Counted from the first letter of the stretch, positions 1-8,288 are shown. The stretch: 44,114 nucleotides of DNA from Gordonia malaquae NBRC 108250 (GCF_000344135.1 NZ_BAOP01000022.1:1-44114), one strand, 5' to 3'. The notes: a model not told the origin generated them from the letters alone. Translations and numbers: made by a program.

Positions 1-1
1 C

Positions 2-328
2 CCAGTAACATTGACTTCGACAAAGAGCTGGGAAGTCGGCGGCGAGCTTGGCGGAGAAGTCGGCAATGATGTGGGCGCCAAGGCAAGCGCCCAAATATCG
101 GCCAAGTATGGGCAGTCTATGTCCCAGGAAGTCCAGTACTCCAGCTCAATGGGGCTCGATACCAGCAAACTGAAACCTGGGCAACGAATGGTCGGGTACT
201 CCATGTACAATAAGTACCTCGTTACCGTGCAGAAGTATCACACAGAGAGCAAGACGGTGGAATCGACAAAGCAGTATATCGTCTTAATCCCTATCGATGG
301 CCTCGATGCCGATGTGGAAGACGTGTAG
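2..328 (+). CDS. C-terminal fragment of a beta-rich, possibly aerolysin/ETX-like protein
   Basis: The frame is open to the window edge, so this is the last 108 residues of a longer gene; a TTG at 11 is unlikely to be the real start. The chain begins with an alternating Thr/Ser/Gly stretch (about residues 3-50, with GGELGGEVG and SAQISAKYGQS). A turn with LKPGQ and strand-like Tyr/Val segments (about residues 56-85) follow. This polar-alternating strand, PG turn, strand pattern is reminiscent of the insertion-loop and tail region of aerolysin/ETX-MTX2 pore-forming proteins, but I cannot confirm that by eye. The next gene starts 2 bases after the stop, so the two probably form one transcription unit. 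Base composition is less GC-rich than the chromosome to the right, suggesting acquired DNA. Confidence 0.55.
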   Translation, partial: PVTLTSTKSWEVGGELGGEVGNDVGAKASAQISAKYGQSMSQEVQYSSSMGLDTSKLKPGQRMVGYSMYNKYLVTVQKYHTESKTVESTKQYIVLIPIDGLDADVEDV

Positions 329-330
329 CC

Positions 331-816
331 ATGAGGAGAACCGTTCTGCTCTCTTTGTCTGCGGTCGCCCTGATTGCGGTTGCACTTATCACCACGTTGT
401 ACTTCACACGAACCGCGGAGCCTAACCCACCTGCGGCCGAACCCCTTCCCTCGCGCGTTCAGGGCGAAACCGTCACAGGACTCGACCTCGTAGGTTTGCC
501 TCCCTCCACCGCAGAGGCTCGCCTGGGGTATCCAAAAAATGATCCTTTTGGCTCACCCCCGAGAATCATTGGCCAAGACCCTTCGGTCAACTTGAATGCG
601 CCGACTATTATCACTGCAGTCTGCATGAACCCGAAAAGTGAATCTGAGAGATCGTCTGGCACTGTTGTCTTCGAGGTCGCGAACCCCCAACAGATTAGCG
701 AGAACGACCTCGCTCTACTAAAGAAGTTCACTTATAAGTCACGTCGACAGCACATTAAGGACGCGACTGGCTGTGAAAGTGACGTGATCGGCGTGTTTGT
801 GCCAGGCGAGAGATAA
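331..816 (+). CDS. Membrane-anchored or secreted hypothetical protein
   Basis: This 161-residue protein has an N-terminal hydrophobic segment (about residues 5-26) after two arginines, so it is a signal anchor or uncleaved signal peptide with the rest outside the cell. There is no lipobox cysteine. A Pro/Ala-rich linker (about residues 30-42) leads to a small domain containing VTGLDLVGLPPSTAEARLG, which looks like the start of a PASTA-like or processivity-type fold ('G..L..A...L'), but the match is weak. Two cysteines could form a disulfide. The ATG lies 2 bases after the preceding stop, so it is likely cotranscribed with the cut-off gene on its left, and a hairpin terminator follows at 887-920. 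Low GC for this genome. Function not recognised. Confidence 0.7.
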   Translation: MRRTVLLSLSAVALIAVALITTLYFTRTAEPNPPAAEPLPSRVQGETVTGLDLVGLPPSTAEARLGYPKNDPFGSPPRIIGQDPSVNLNAPTIITAVCMNPKSESERSSGTVVFEVANPQQISENDLALLKKFTYKSRRQHIKDATGCESDVIGVFVPGER

Positions 817-886
817 TCAATACTCTGGCACAAGTTGAGGCAGTCGAATAGACGATCAACCGCCCCAACACCCATACGCAGGAAAG

Positions 887-920
887 GCGCCCCACCCTCC
901 GAAGAGGTTGGGGCGCTTTT
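887..920. terminator. Bidirectional hairpin terminator
   Basis: GCGCCCCA (887-894) pairs with TGGGGCGC (909-916) and is followed on the + strand by TTTT. It lies between the + strand gene ending at 816 and the minus-strand phage remnant ending at 944, so it can serve both. Confidence 0.75.
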
Positions 921-943
921 CAGTTCACGACAGCGGCGAGACG

Positions 944-1307
944 CTACTGATCCTCCGAGTGATGCTTCGCCGCGATCGCATCCTGACGATCCAGACGGAC
1001 TGCGAGCTCGTCGAGCCGAGCCGGGAGCGCCTGATCTCCCGCACGCCTCGCCACCCGATCCTCCCGGACCTCCGCACCGATCGTCTCGACGAGCGCCCTG
1101 ACGTCGCCGACGGCGTCGGACACGTCGTCGAGGTCGTACCGCATCGGCCGCTGATGCGAGTTGACCGTCGACTCCCAGATCTCCCGGATCGTCTTCGCCT
1201 GCTCCTCGACCTGCTCACCGTCTCTTCGTGCCGGACGCCGCCCTTTCGGGCGACCACGATCGCGGTGATGCCGGTGACTGCCACGGCGATCAACGCGGCG
1301 CCGTTGT
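944..1307 (-). pseudogene. Frameshifted DUF2746-like phage membrane protein
   Basis: Read on the minus strand, one frame (about 1307 to 1225) gives a hydrophobic segment containing ALIAVAVTGITAIVVARKGG followed by RHEET. A second frame (about 1225 to the stop at 944) continues with EQVEEQAKTIREIWESTVNSH, PMRYDLDD and a charged heptad-rich tail. Joined, they give the usual architecture of DUF2746 proteins of actinobacteriophages: one N-terminal membrane segment, then a charged coiled coil with an 'NSH..PMR.DLD' core. A stop codon lies directly upstream of the first part and no good start is visible, so the N-terminus is also damaged. I read this as a decayed prophage gene with a frameshift near 1215-1230. 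A sequencing error is the alternative. The rest of 817-1559 holds no other gene I can support. Confidence 0.6.
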
Positions 1308-1559
1308 CGATGAGTCAGCAACGAGATCAAAGACGCTGTCAGCCTGGGCCTGCTCCGCAGCCCACACCGACCACGCGCCGGTCACTCGCGGTCCTTGCTG
1401 AGGGTCGGGGTGTGCCACGCGGCCATTGTCGAACCACCCGGCCGCAGATCAGACGGTATAGTCACCGCCGATCACATCCACCGATGTCCGCACGCGAACA
1501 GCCGACTGCCTGACGATCGATCCTCGCCCGCGACGACATCGCCTGAGAAAGCCGGAACC

Positions 1560-1994
1560 ATGAGGCCACTTCACGCGATCACCGCCGTCGGTGCAGCCCT
1601 TGTGCTTGCACTCTCCGCTTGCGGCACCGAGCAAGAGGCCGCGCCGGCCTTGAGCACCACGGCGCAAGCAGACGCCTCCGGCACCGAGAACGCATTGCGA
1701 GCGCGGCTCGACGACGTCTATCGCATCGTCATCCAGGGCGGGCAGTGGGCCAAGGGATACGACTACCTGTCCCCTCGCTGCCAGACGAAGCACAACCGCA
1801 CCGACGTCGAAGCAGCACTCAAGGCCGAATACGGCCCCGAGTCCGGCCGCGACTTCTCGGGCGAGCCCACGTATGTCATCACCGTGGACGACGACTCCGC
1901 GTCAGTCGTGACACGGGCATCGGATGGCAAGGGCTCGAACGCACCTAAGACCTGGACCTTCGTCGACGGACAGTGGTCGAACGACAGCTGCTGA
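1560..1994 (+). CDS. Small secreted lipoprotein of unknown function
   Basis: The 144-residue protein starts at ATG 1560; the frame is open further upstream, but only from this ATG does it begin with a classic lipoprotein signal. That signal is a short positive start, a hydrophobic run and the lipobox LSAC (Cys about residue 22). The mature part has a Thr/Ala-rich linker, then a compact domain starting ALRARLDDVYRIVIQGGQWAKGYDYLSPRC and ending in WTFVDGQWSNDSC. Two further cysteines (C in SPRC and the last residue) could form a disulfide. This resembles the many actinobacterial lipoproteins with an NTF2-like or DUF4878-like fold (the 'W.f.dGqW' ending), but I cannot assign a family with certainty. 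It probably sits on the outer face of the cytoplasmic membrane. The next gene starts 90 bases on in the same direction. Confidence 0.8.
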   Translation: MRPLHAITAVGAALVLALSACGTEQEAAPALSTTAQADASGTENALRARLDDVYRIVIQGGQWAKGYDYLSPRCQTKHNRTDVEAALKAEYGPESGRDFSGEPTYVITVDDDSASVVTRASDGKGSNAPKTWTFVDGQWSNDSC

Positions 1995-2084
1995 CACCGG
2001 ACCGCACTCGACGACAGTCGGCCGCTCGGACGATTTCTGGCGAGCACGGACCACAACCAGGACAAGTAGCGGACCGTCGAAGGC

Positions 2085-2537
2085 ATGAGTGTGCGTGAGA
2101 CGGTCCTCCGAAATCCGAAGCGTTCGGCAGTGATCGGCGTCGGCGGCTTGATAGCACTGCTCGGATCGTGCGGGATCGGCGCAGCGGTGAGCAGCCCCGC
2201 GCCGATGGCCAGCCCACCGACGACGATCACACAGACCGAGGTTCTCACGGAGACGACGACTGTCACCGCGACTCCGACAACGTCCGAGCAGCCAGTGAAG
2301 CGGACGACCACACGGGAGCCGCGAAAGCCGAGGACGACAACGGAGGAGTCGCCCCGCGTGCGCGCGGCAGTCCCTCGTCGGACCCGAACACCACGACCGG
2401 CCCCGACAACCGAGTCGGACGCTTCGTACGCCAACTGCGGTGAAGCTCGAGCAGCGGGCGCGGCGCCGCTTCTCCAAGGTCAACCCGGATATCGCAGCAA
2501 ACTCGACCGCGACGGCGACGGAGTCGCGTGCGAGTAG
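2085..2537 (+). CDS. Excalibur calcium-binding domain protein
   Basis: The 150-residue protein has an N-terminal membrane segment (about residues 16-36), a long Thr/Pro/Arg-rich linker (about residues 45-110) that probably crosses the cell wall, and a C-terminal excalibur domain (about residues 114-150). The domain shows the family hallmarks: YANC near its start, a GxPGYRSKLDRD segment and the calcium-binding DRDGDGVACE ending, with a conserved Cys pair. Excalibur domains are extracellular and related to EF-hand-like loops; the cellular role is usually unknown. No lipobox is evident: the Cys in LLGSCG is a possible lipidation site but the context is poor. Confidence 0.88.
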   Translation: MSVRETVLRNPKRSAVIGVGGLIALLGSCGIGAAVSSPAPMASPPTTITQTEVLTETTTVTATPTTSEQPVKRTTTREPRKPRTTTEESPRVRAAVPRRTRTPRPAPTTESDASYANCGEARAAGAAPLLQGQPGYRSKLDRDGDGVACE

Positions 2538-2553
2538 CCCCAAGACTCGAAGG

Positions 2554-2582
2554 TTGACACTTTTCCTCGTCTGTCTCATTAT
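2554..2582 (+). promoter_or_regulatory. Promoter of the P450-tetR operon, leaderless
   Basis: TTGACA (2554-2559) is separated by 17 bases from CATTAT (2577-2582), a near-consensus pair. Six bases after the -10 box lies the ATG at 2589, so the predicted transcript starts at or next to the start codon. No Shine-Dalgarno sequence is present, which fits a leaderless mRNA. Confidence 0.7.
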
Positions 2583-2596
2583 CAACACATGTTGAT
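2581..2596. promoter_or_regulatory. Probable TetR-family operator over the P450 start
   Basis: ATCAACA (2581-2587) and TGTTGAT (2590-2596) form a perfect 7-bp inverted repeat with a 2-base centre. It overlaps the last bases of the -10 box and the start codon. Its position and size fit an operator for the TetR-type repressor encoded by the second gene of the same operon. Confidence 0.6.
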
Positions 2597-3803
2597 GGAT
2601 TCGTCGCAGGGCTATTCACTCCGCTCCGATGACACGTGGCGGGACCCGTTCACGATGTACTCACGCCTGCGGGCAGACGACCCCGTCCACAATGTGGTTC
2701 CCGCCGATCGGCCGTCCGACGACTTCTGGGTGTTGACCCGCCACGCTGATGTGATGGCGGCAGCAAAGGACTGGCAGACGTTCTCGTCCGCGCAGGGACT
2801 GACCGTGACGTACGGCGAACTACAGAAGATCGGGCTCGCCGACAACCCTCCGATGGTGATGCAGGACCCGCCGGTGCACACCGACTTCCGCAAGCTGGTG
2901 TCGCGCGGGTTCACTCCGCGCCAGGTCGTGACGCTTGAACCGCTCGTGCGCGACTTCGTGGTCGAGCGAATCGAACGCCTCCGCGCCGAAGGCTCCGGCG
3001 ACATCGCCGCGGAACTGTTCAAACCGCTGCCGAGCATGGTCGTCGCCCACTACCTCGGCGTGCCGGAGGAAGACCGCGCGCGGTTCGATGCGTGGACCGA
3101 CGCGATCGTCGCCGCCAACCCCGGTGCCGATCTCGGTGCAGCGATGACCTCGGCCGCCGACGCCGTCCTCGAACTCACGTCGTACTTCGCCGAACTCATC
3201 GAACACCGCCGCAAGCACCCGGGCGACGACACCGTCTCCCACCTCGTCGACGCGGGAATCGCCACTGACTCGGCGGGCCTGCTGTCGGTGCTCGCGTTCG
3301 CATTCACGATGGTCGCGGGCGGGAATGACACCACGACGGGCATGCTCGGTGGTTCAGCGGCCCTGCTCACCGAGCATCGGGACCAACGTCAGATCCTGAT
3401 CGACGAACCGGAACTCATCGGGACTGCAGTCACCGAGTTGCTGCGACTGACCTCCCCAGTTCAGGGCCTCGCGCGGACCACGACCCGCGACGTCGACTAC
3501 CCCACGGCGACGATCCCGGAGGGCCGAAAGGTCCTGCTCTGCTACGCCTCCGCCAATCGCGACGAGCGTCTCCACGGTCCGGACGCCGACCAACTCGACG
3601 TCCGGCGAGATCCGCCCGGCCTGCTCACCTTCAGCCACGGCTCGCATCATTGCCTCGGCGCGGCGGCCGCTCGCATGCAGGCCACCGTCGCTCTCACTGA
3701 GCTCTTGCATCGCTGCCCAGACTTCGAGGTGGATGTGGACGGGATCGTCTGGGCGCCGGGCAACTACGTGCGTCGTCCGTTGTCAGTACCCTTCACCGCA
3801 TGA
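2589..3803 (+). CDS. Cytochrome P450
   Basis: The 404-residue length is normal for a soluble bacterial P450. Visible hallmarks are the I-helix AGGNDTT, the K-helix ExxR (E283-LL-R286) and the heme-binding loop FSHGSHHCLG with the thiolate ligand C355. The segment VMQDPPVHTDFRKLVSRGFT, where the PP-H-RK-V-FTP pattern precedes the C-helix, is shared with mycobacterial CYP124/125/142-type sterol or lipid hydroxylases. That is only a resemblance; the substrate is unknown. It needs a ferredoxin and reductase, neither of which is adjacent. ATG 2589 is chosen because it lies 6 bases after a good -10 box. The stop overlaps the start of the tetR gene by 4 bases (ATGA), so the two are translationally coupled and the regulator probably controls P450 expression. 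Confidence 0.95.
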   Translation: MLMDSSQGYSLRSDDTWRDPFTMYSRLRADDPVHNVVPADRPSDDFWVLTRHADVMAAAKDWQTFSSAQGLTVTYGELQKIGLADNPPMVMQDPPVHTDFRKLVSRGFTPRQVVTLEPLVRDFVVERIERLRAEGSGDIAAELFKPLPSMVVAHYLGVPEEDRARFDAWTDAIVAANPGADLGAAMTSAADAVLELTSYFAELIEHRRKHPGDDTVSHLVDAGIATDSAGLLSVLAFAFTMVAGGNDTTTGMLGGSAALLTEHRDQRQILIDEPELIGTAVTELLRLTSPVQGLARTTTRDVDYPTATIPEGRKVLLCYASANRDERLHGPDADQLDVRRDPPGLLTFSHGSHHCLGAAAARMQATVALTELLHRCPDFEVDVDGIVWAPGNYVRRPLSVPFTA

Positions 3804-4327
3804 CCTCCGAGTGGACCGGCGCACGACGCTCCGCCGCGCGTGACCGCATCCTGCAGGTGGCTGCCGAACAGTTCGCCGAGCACGGGGGCGACGTGTCGAT
3901 GTCGGACATCGCAGCAGCGGCCGGCTGTTCGCGCGCGACGCTGTATCGGCATTTCGACAGCCGGACCGCCCTGCAGCTGGCGTACATCGCACAGGTCGCG
4001 GGGGAGATCTCCTCAACGATCGAGACCCGCTTGGCAGGAATCGACGACCGAACTGAACGAATCACCGAGGCAGTCTTGATCGCCCTCGCCGAGGTCCGCT
4101 CCGATCCCGCGCTGACCGCCTGGTTCACCTCTGCGGGCGCCGGGCTGACCAGTGAGCTCGCGCTGTCGTCGGACTCCGTCGGGGCGATCACGACGGCGTT
4201 CACGCAGGATCCGATCGCTGCGGCGTGGATCGTCCGCGTGATCGTCTCACTGCTGATCGTCCCCTCCTCGGAAGACGAGGAGAGGACGATGATTCAGCGT
4301 TTTGTGACACCGACGCTCAGCCGATGA
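3800..4327 (+). CDS. TetR-family transcriptional regulator
   Basis: The 175-residue protein has a typical TetR N-terminal DNA-binding domain (about residues 10-57): RDRILQVAAEQFAEHG, then the helix-turn-helix MSDIAAAAGCSRATLYRHF. The C-terminal ligand-binding half is rather short and not assignable to a ligand. It starts inside the P450 stop codon (ATGA overlap) and its last 11 bases overlap the end of the convergent lipase gene. Co-transcription with the P450 and the palindrome over that operon's start suggest autoregulation and ligand-controlled P450 expression. Confidence 0.92.
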   Translation: MTSEWTGARRSAARDRILQVAAEQFAEHGGDVSMSDIAAAAGCSRATLYRHFDSRTALQLAYIAQVAGEISSTIETRLAGIDDRTERITEAVLIALAEVRSDPALTAWFTSAGAGLTSELALSSDSVGAITTAFTQDPIAAAWIVRVIVSLLIVPSSEDEERTMIQRFVTPTLSR

Positions 4328-5330
4328 GCCAACCGTGCTGAGCGCAGACCGGGTTGGTGACGCCGCCGAGAGCGCCCTCGACGAGGGAGATCATGCGTGG
4401 TGAGTAGACCATCGTGAGGTGATCCGACAGGTCTTTCGAGCAGCCGTCCTGGATGGTGATGTTGCGGACTCCAGCACTGCGGATGAACGCGGAGGTATAC
4501 GGCGTGACGACCTCGTCGAACCGACTGGCAATGTTTGTGTACTCCACTCCGGGGTAGGTCATCCGGCCGCTGTTGAGCCGTTTGATGAACGGCGACCCGA
4601 CGGACTGATCGATGGGACCGGCACCGTACAGCCACGCGTAGAACCCCATTATGTCGAGTCCTGCGCTATTGATCTGGCGGCCGATCCAGGCGAGGCCGTC
4701 GAGCGTGGTCCCGTGGTTGGGTGCGGCGAGCATCACGAGCTTGCCGATCTTGTTGTTCTCGGGATTCGACACATCGGCGCCCCCGTCCGCCTTCATCCAC
4801 TGGCGGACCACAACCCCGCCCTGCGAATGTGACACCACGTCGACCTTCGCCGATCCGGTGGCCGCGCGGACCCGGTCGATGTAGCGACCCAGCTGTGTCG
4901 CCGACTGCGCAATGCTCGCGACACCGTTCGCGGCAGGCAGAATCGTGACCACCCCACCCTTGTCGACGAGATCGGTCCGGCCGTAGTTGGGCGCGAACAC
5001 GCATCGCCCGGACTCTGCGAGCTCGGGTGCGATTCCCGCCCAATTGTCGTATGCGTCCTCGTAGGTGCCGTGGACGAGGACCACCGGGTTCTCCCCTTCC
5101 TTCGGCGTGCATCCGAAGTCGTTCGCGCCAGGAGGGGCAGAGTTCGGGTGCAGTTGGGCGTAGAGGTAACCCGCCCAGAACCCTGGCTGACGTGGCCCCA
5201 CGTCCGCGGTGCCACCGATCGCCTGCAGCGTCTTCGGCGCGGCCTGCACAGTGGCCGACGCGCACACGGACGCTGCGGCAATAGCGCCCAGAATCGCGAC
5301 AACCCACCGCCTCGACATCGTTCTCATCAC
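4317..5330 (-). CDS. Secreted alpha/beta-hydrolase lipase
   Basis: The protein (337 residues) has a cleavable signal peptide (about residues 1-31, with VQA-AP as the likely cleavage site). The mature enzyme shows the oxyanion-hole segment VVLVHGTY (H87-G88) and the nucleophile elbow SHSQGG (S169), typical of class 2 bacterial lipases/esterases that act on triacylglycerol or shorter esters outside the cell. Asp and His of the triad should lie in the C-terminal part; a DHL motif near residue 308 is a candidate for the His. The GTG at 5330 overlaps the stop of the upstream lipase gene by 4 bases, with an ATG one codon later, so the two lipases form an operon. Its 3' end overlaps the convergent tetR gene by 11 bases. 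Confidence 0.9.
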   Translation of the reverse strand: MMRTMSRRWVVAILGAIAAASVCASATVQAAPKTLQAIGGTADVGPRQPGFWAGYLYAQLHPNSAPPGANDFGCTPKEGENPVVLVHGTYEDAYDNWAGIAPELAESGRCVFAPNYGRTDLVDKGGVVTILPAANGVASIAQSATQLGRYIDRVRAATGSAKVDVVSHSQGGVVVRQWMKADGGADVSNPENNKIGKLVMLAAPNHGTTLDGLAWIGRQINSAGLDIMGFYAWLYGAGPIDQSVGSPFIKRLNSGRMTYPGVEYTNIASRFDEVVTPYTSAFIRSAGVRNITIQDGCSKDLSDHLTMVYSPRMISLVEGALGGVTNPVCAQHGWLIG

Positions 5331-6499
5331 GTCAGAACATCCCTCTTTCCAGTTCGCGACAGGCCCTCAACCTTCGCGTTCGGCTGCTCCTGCAACCAGT
5401 CCAATGCGCTACGCGCCGTCCAGAACTCGAGCGGGAGGTGCGCGCCGTACGGCAATCGGCGGTAGTCGACCGTCGTCCCGACACTTCGGTAGCGATCGAC
5501 GAGATCGTCGACGTCGGACACTGAGATCACCTCGTCTCGCATCCCCTGCTGAATGAGCAGCGGCATCGCCGACGCACTGCCGCCCGGCCGGATATCGGCG
5601 AGAACCGACGCCAGGCGGGGGTCGGCGAGCAGTCCGTCGACACCGTCGCGCAGATGTGCTCCGAGGTCCATCCCACGTAGTCGGATGAGCAACGGCACCG
5701 TCGTGAACCGCTCCGCCGTGTCGACGGCAGCACGTAGTCGAGCGTCCGCGTGGTCGACGAGCACATCATCAACCTGCGGGTATGCCCGGCGCAGCCCGGC
5801 GATGAACATGATCGGAAATCCCGCGAACCGACCCGACGACAGCCTGCGCAGGGCGTTCGCCGGGTCCCCGACGGGGGACCCGGCAACCGCGCCGATCATC
5901 GGGAGTTCGGACGCGTAGTCGGCCGCGACCTCAGCGGCCCATAATGTCGCGAGACCTCCACCCGAGTAGCCCCACAGCCCGACGTCGAGACCGAACGTTC
6001 CGCGGTCCATCCCGAACCTACGCGCGGCTCGCACGCCGTCGAGCACGCGATATCCCGGCTCGCGAGCTGCGCCGAGCCGACCCTCGAAGCCACAGTGGTC
6101 CGGTATCGACACCACCCAGCCACGTCGAAGAGCCGCGACGACCTGACCGAACTCCAATTGGGCGAGGCTGCCCGCGGCCCTGGCTCCGAGACGAAGCGCA
6201 TACGACGGCGAGCATCGCGGTGTCACCGCGTCGATCGCGCATTGGAACGAGAGGAGGCCCCGGTGGTCACCACGAGGAAAGAGGACCGTGGTCGTCGCCG
6301 CTTCCGGCGCACCCGTCAGATCCGTGGTCCGATACTGCAGCTGCCATGCATCGACAGACATCGGGAGTCGCCCGAAAGCTGCGGGCGTCACCCGTCGTTC
6401 GGCGAGCACGCCTCCCGGCTGCCGCGCGGCCATGTCGGCGACCGGCAGGTAGAAGCCATCATCGTCGGGTGGTCGGATCGTCGAATTCACAAGATCCAA
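5327..6499 (-). CDS. LIP-family (PF03583-type) lipase
   Basis: The protein (390 residues) shows the LIP-family layout: N-terminal FYLP segment, an acyl-ester region ending TTVLFPRG, nucleophile elbow GYSGGG (S179), a late Asp in GMRDEVI and the His in YGAHLPLEFW. Related secretory lipases act on triacylglycerols. Unusually, no N-terminal signal peptide is visible, so the enzyme may be cytoplasmic or use another route. The start is uncertain: TTG 6499 gives the longest form, while GTG 6490 lies 8 bases after a TAGCGT hexamer and may be the real leaderless start. It is the first gene of a two-lipase operon and is divergent from the PucR-type regulator, which may control it. Confidence 0.88.
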   Translation of the reverse strand: MDLVNSTIRPPDDDGFYLPVADMAARQPGGVLAERRVTPAAFGRLPMSVDAWQLQYRTTDLTGAPEAATTTVLFPRGDHRGLLSFQCAIDAVTPRCSPSYALRLGARAAGSLAQLEFGQVVAALRRGWVVSIPDHCGFEGRLGAAREPGYRVLDGVRAARRFGMDRGTFGLDVGLWGYSGGGLATLWAAEVAADYASELPMIGAVAGSPVGDPANALRRLSSGRFAGFPIMFIAGLRRAYPQVDDVLVDHADARLRAAVDTAERFTTVPLLIRLRGMDLGAHLRDGVDGLLADPRLASVLADIRPGGSASAMPLLIQQGMRDEVISVSDVDDLVDRYRSVGTTVDYRRLPYGAHLPLEFWTARSALDWLQEQPNAKVEGLSRTGKRDVLT

Positions 6500-6636
6500 C
6501 GCTAGGTTCGATCCGGCCCGGCCGTCACTGCACGCACACGAGAACTATCCGCTCAGAATTTGTGCCCGGAACCAATTCCTCACCGAATCGACAATCCGAT
6601 GGCACATACGAACGGAGTGTCGAGCAGTATGTCCTG

Positions 6637-7872
6637 ATGACCGACGCCACCGAAGGACTGTCACCTCTGCTGTCACGCATGCGAGACCAGTGGGAGACGA
6701 TCGCAGGAAAACTGCTCACCGACGGCCTCGCAGCGGCCATGCCCGACGGTGTTCCCGACGATCATTTCAACGCCGACGTCCTCCCCGCGATCACCTTGTG
6801 CGGCTACGCGCTGTTCGAAGCGATCTCGTCCGGTCGCGATCTGACGTATGACGAAGTCCGCGTCTTCGCGGAACCTGTCGCCGCCAAGCACGCCGAAGAC
6901 CGCCTGCCCCTCCACATGTTGCTCACCGGCATGCACGCGTCCGCGCAGGTCCTTCTCGCCGAGGCAGCGGCGATAGCCGACGACTCCGAGATGGACCAGA
7001 TGCTCGATATGGGCAAGCGAATGCTGAACTTGCTCGCGAGCCTCACATTGACGGCTGTCGCCGCGTACACGGAGGTGGAACAGTCGATCTACCATGCGGA
7101 ACGCGAAGCGCGACGCGAGTTGTGCGCCGCGTTGATCGACGGACGAGCGGCCGCAGGACTCGCCGCCCGTGCCGACGCCTCGATCGCTGATCGGTACCTC
7201 GTACTGTCGCTTCGAGTAGACGTCGACCCGAGCCCGGTGAGCGCGGCTCACCTCATCTCCCGCAGGCGGATGCGACTGCTGCAACATGTGCTCGACGACC
7301 TGACCTCGAGCACCACCCTTGCCGTCTTCGACGGAGCAGTCGGGACTGCGCTCATCCCGGAGGCGTCGACCGACGACATCACCGACCGGGATAGATGGAG
7401 CGCACTGACATCGCGCCTCACGGATGAGTTCGACGCAGCGGTGCACGTCATCGTCGCGACCGGTGTCACGCCTGAGCAGATCCCGGCCGCTGTTGACGAC
7501 GGCCGCGAACTGGCACGACTGGCCAGCGCACTTCGACGACCAAGCGGCGCTTACGAACTCGACGATCTGCTGCTCGAGTACCAGATCACCCGTCCAAGCG
7601 CGGCCCGTGACCGGCTCGCGGACCGCGTCGCGCCTCTGTTCAGTCAGGCGCACCTCCTCGAATCACTGCAAGCCCATCTCACACACGGCACGAATCGGAA
7701 GGAAGCCGCGAGCCAACTCTTCGTGCATCCGAACACCTTCACTTACCGGTTGCGTCGCGTCGCCGAACTGACCGGGCTCGACCCCGCCGATCCGTACGAG
7801 TCACGAATGCTCGCCGCGGCACTGACCATCTCGAAGGCACAGGACTCACCTAGTGTCGTCGAGACACCGTGA
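6637..7872 (+). CDS. PucR/CdaR-type transcriptional regulator
   Basis: From ATG 6637 the protein has 411 residues. The frame stays open far upstream, but that part is antisense to the lipase gene and has no protein character. The N-terminal half is helical, a middle segment resembles the GGDEF-like domain of the CdaR family, and the C-terminal 60 residues form the PucR helix-turn-helix: LTHGTNRKEAASQLFVHPNT followed by FTYRLRRVAELTGLDP. Members respond to small metabolites and activate neighbouring catabolic genes. It is divergent from the lipase operon across a gap of about 137 bases, so control of lipid ester breakdown is a reasonable guess. Confidence 0.88.
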   Translation: MTDATEGLSPLLSRMRDQWETIAGKLLTDGLAAAMPDGVPDDHFNADVLPAITLCGYALFEAISSGRDLTYDEVRVFAEPVAAKHAEDRLPLHMLLTGMHASAQVLLAEAAAIADDSEMDQMLDMGKRMLNLLASLTLTAVAAYTEVEQSIYHAEREARRELCAALIDGRAAAGLAARADASIADRYLVLSLRVDVDPSPVSAAHLISRRRMRLLQHVLDDLTSSTTLAVFDGAVGTALIPEASTDDITDRDRWSALTSRLTDEFDAAVHVIVATGVTPEQIPAAVDDGRELARLASALRRPSGAYELDDLLLEYQITRPSAARDRLADRVAPLFSQAHLLESLQAHLTHGTNRKEAASQLFVHPNTFTYRLRRVAELTGLDPADPYESRMLAAALTISKAQDSPSVVETP

Positions 7873-7874
7873 GC

Positions 7875-7892
7875 AGACGCCGGTTCGCGTCT
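7875..7892. terminator. Possible weak terminator between pucR-type and crcB genes
   Basis: AGACGC (7875-7880) pairs with GCGTCT (7887-7892) around a 6-base loop, directly after the regulator's stop and before the convergent crcB stop at 7932. There is no T-run. Confidence 0.35.
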
Positions 7893-7931
7893 CGTCCAGC
7901 AGCGAGACATCACGACCAACACGCTCAGGGT

Positions 7932-8288
7932 TCACCCGACGTAAGTGACGGCCAGCCCGACTGCACACGCACCGACCGACCCGCCGAGAGTCAGCACTGC
8001 GTACACGAGCCCCCGCCGACCGCCGGTGCGGACTGTCTCCAGGACCGACGTCGAGAACGTCGTGTACCCGCCGAGGAACCCTGTGCCGATCACCGTCTGC
8101 CAGTCGTGATCGGCGCCGTGGAACATCACCATGCCCGCGATCAATCCCATGGCGAGCGAACCCGTCACGTTGATGGCGAAGGTGGGGCCGGGGAAGGCTC
8201 CCGGCCACCGACGGCGACAGGCGTCGTCGACGAGGAACCTCAGTACGGCGCCGACCGCACCGGCGAGAAAGGTGAGTATCGGGATCAT
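7932..8288 (-). CDS. crcB: CrcB/Fluc fluoride channel subunit
   Basis: The 118-residue, four-helix membrane protein carries the family marks: GAVGAVLRF near the N-terminus, FAINVTGSLAMG with the conserved Asn, and GFLGGYTTFST, which contributes the central sodium site and the phenylalanine boxes. Fluc proteins are dual-topology or heterodimeric channels that let fluoride leave the cytoplasm. The gene overlaps the preceding crcB by 4 bases, so the pair most likely forms a heterodimeric channel, as is usual in actinobacteria. Confidence 0.95.
   Translation of the reverse strand: MIPILTFLAGAVGAVLRFLVDDACRRRWPGAFPGPTFAINVTGSLAMGLIAGMVMFHGADHDWQTVIGTGFLGGYTTFSTSVLETVRTGGRRGLVYAVLTLGGSVGACAVGLAVTYVG

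Noticed and set aside
6505..6530. tRNA-like GGTTCGATCC
   Set aside because: The flanking bases do not form a T-stem, and no acceptor or anticodon arm is present. No tRNA or rRNA gene was found in the window.
5944..6636. N-terminal extension of the PucR-type regulator
   Set aside because: The extension overlaps the lipase gene antisense and is Arg/Pro-rich; the true protein begins at ATG 6637.
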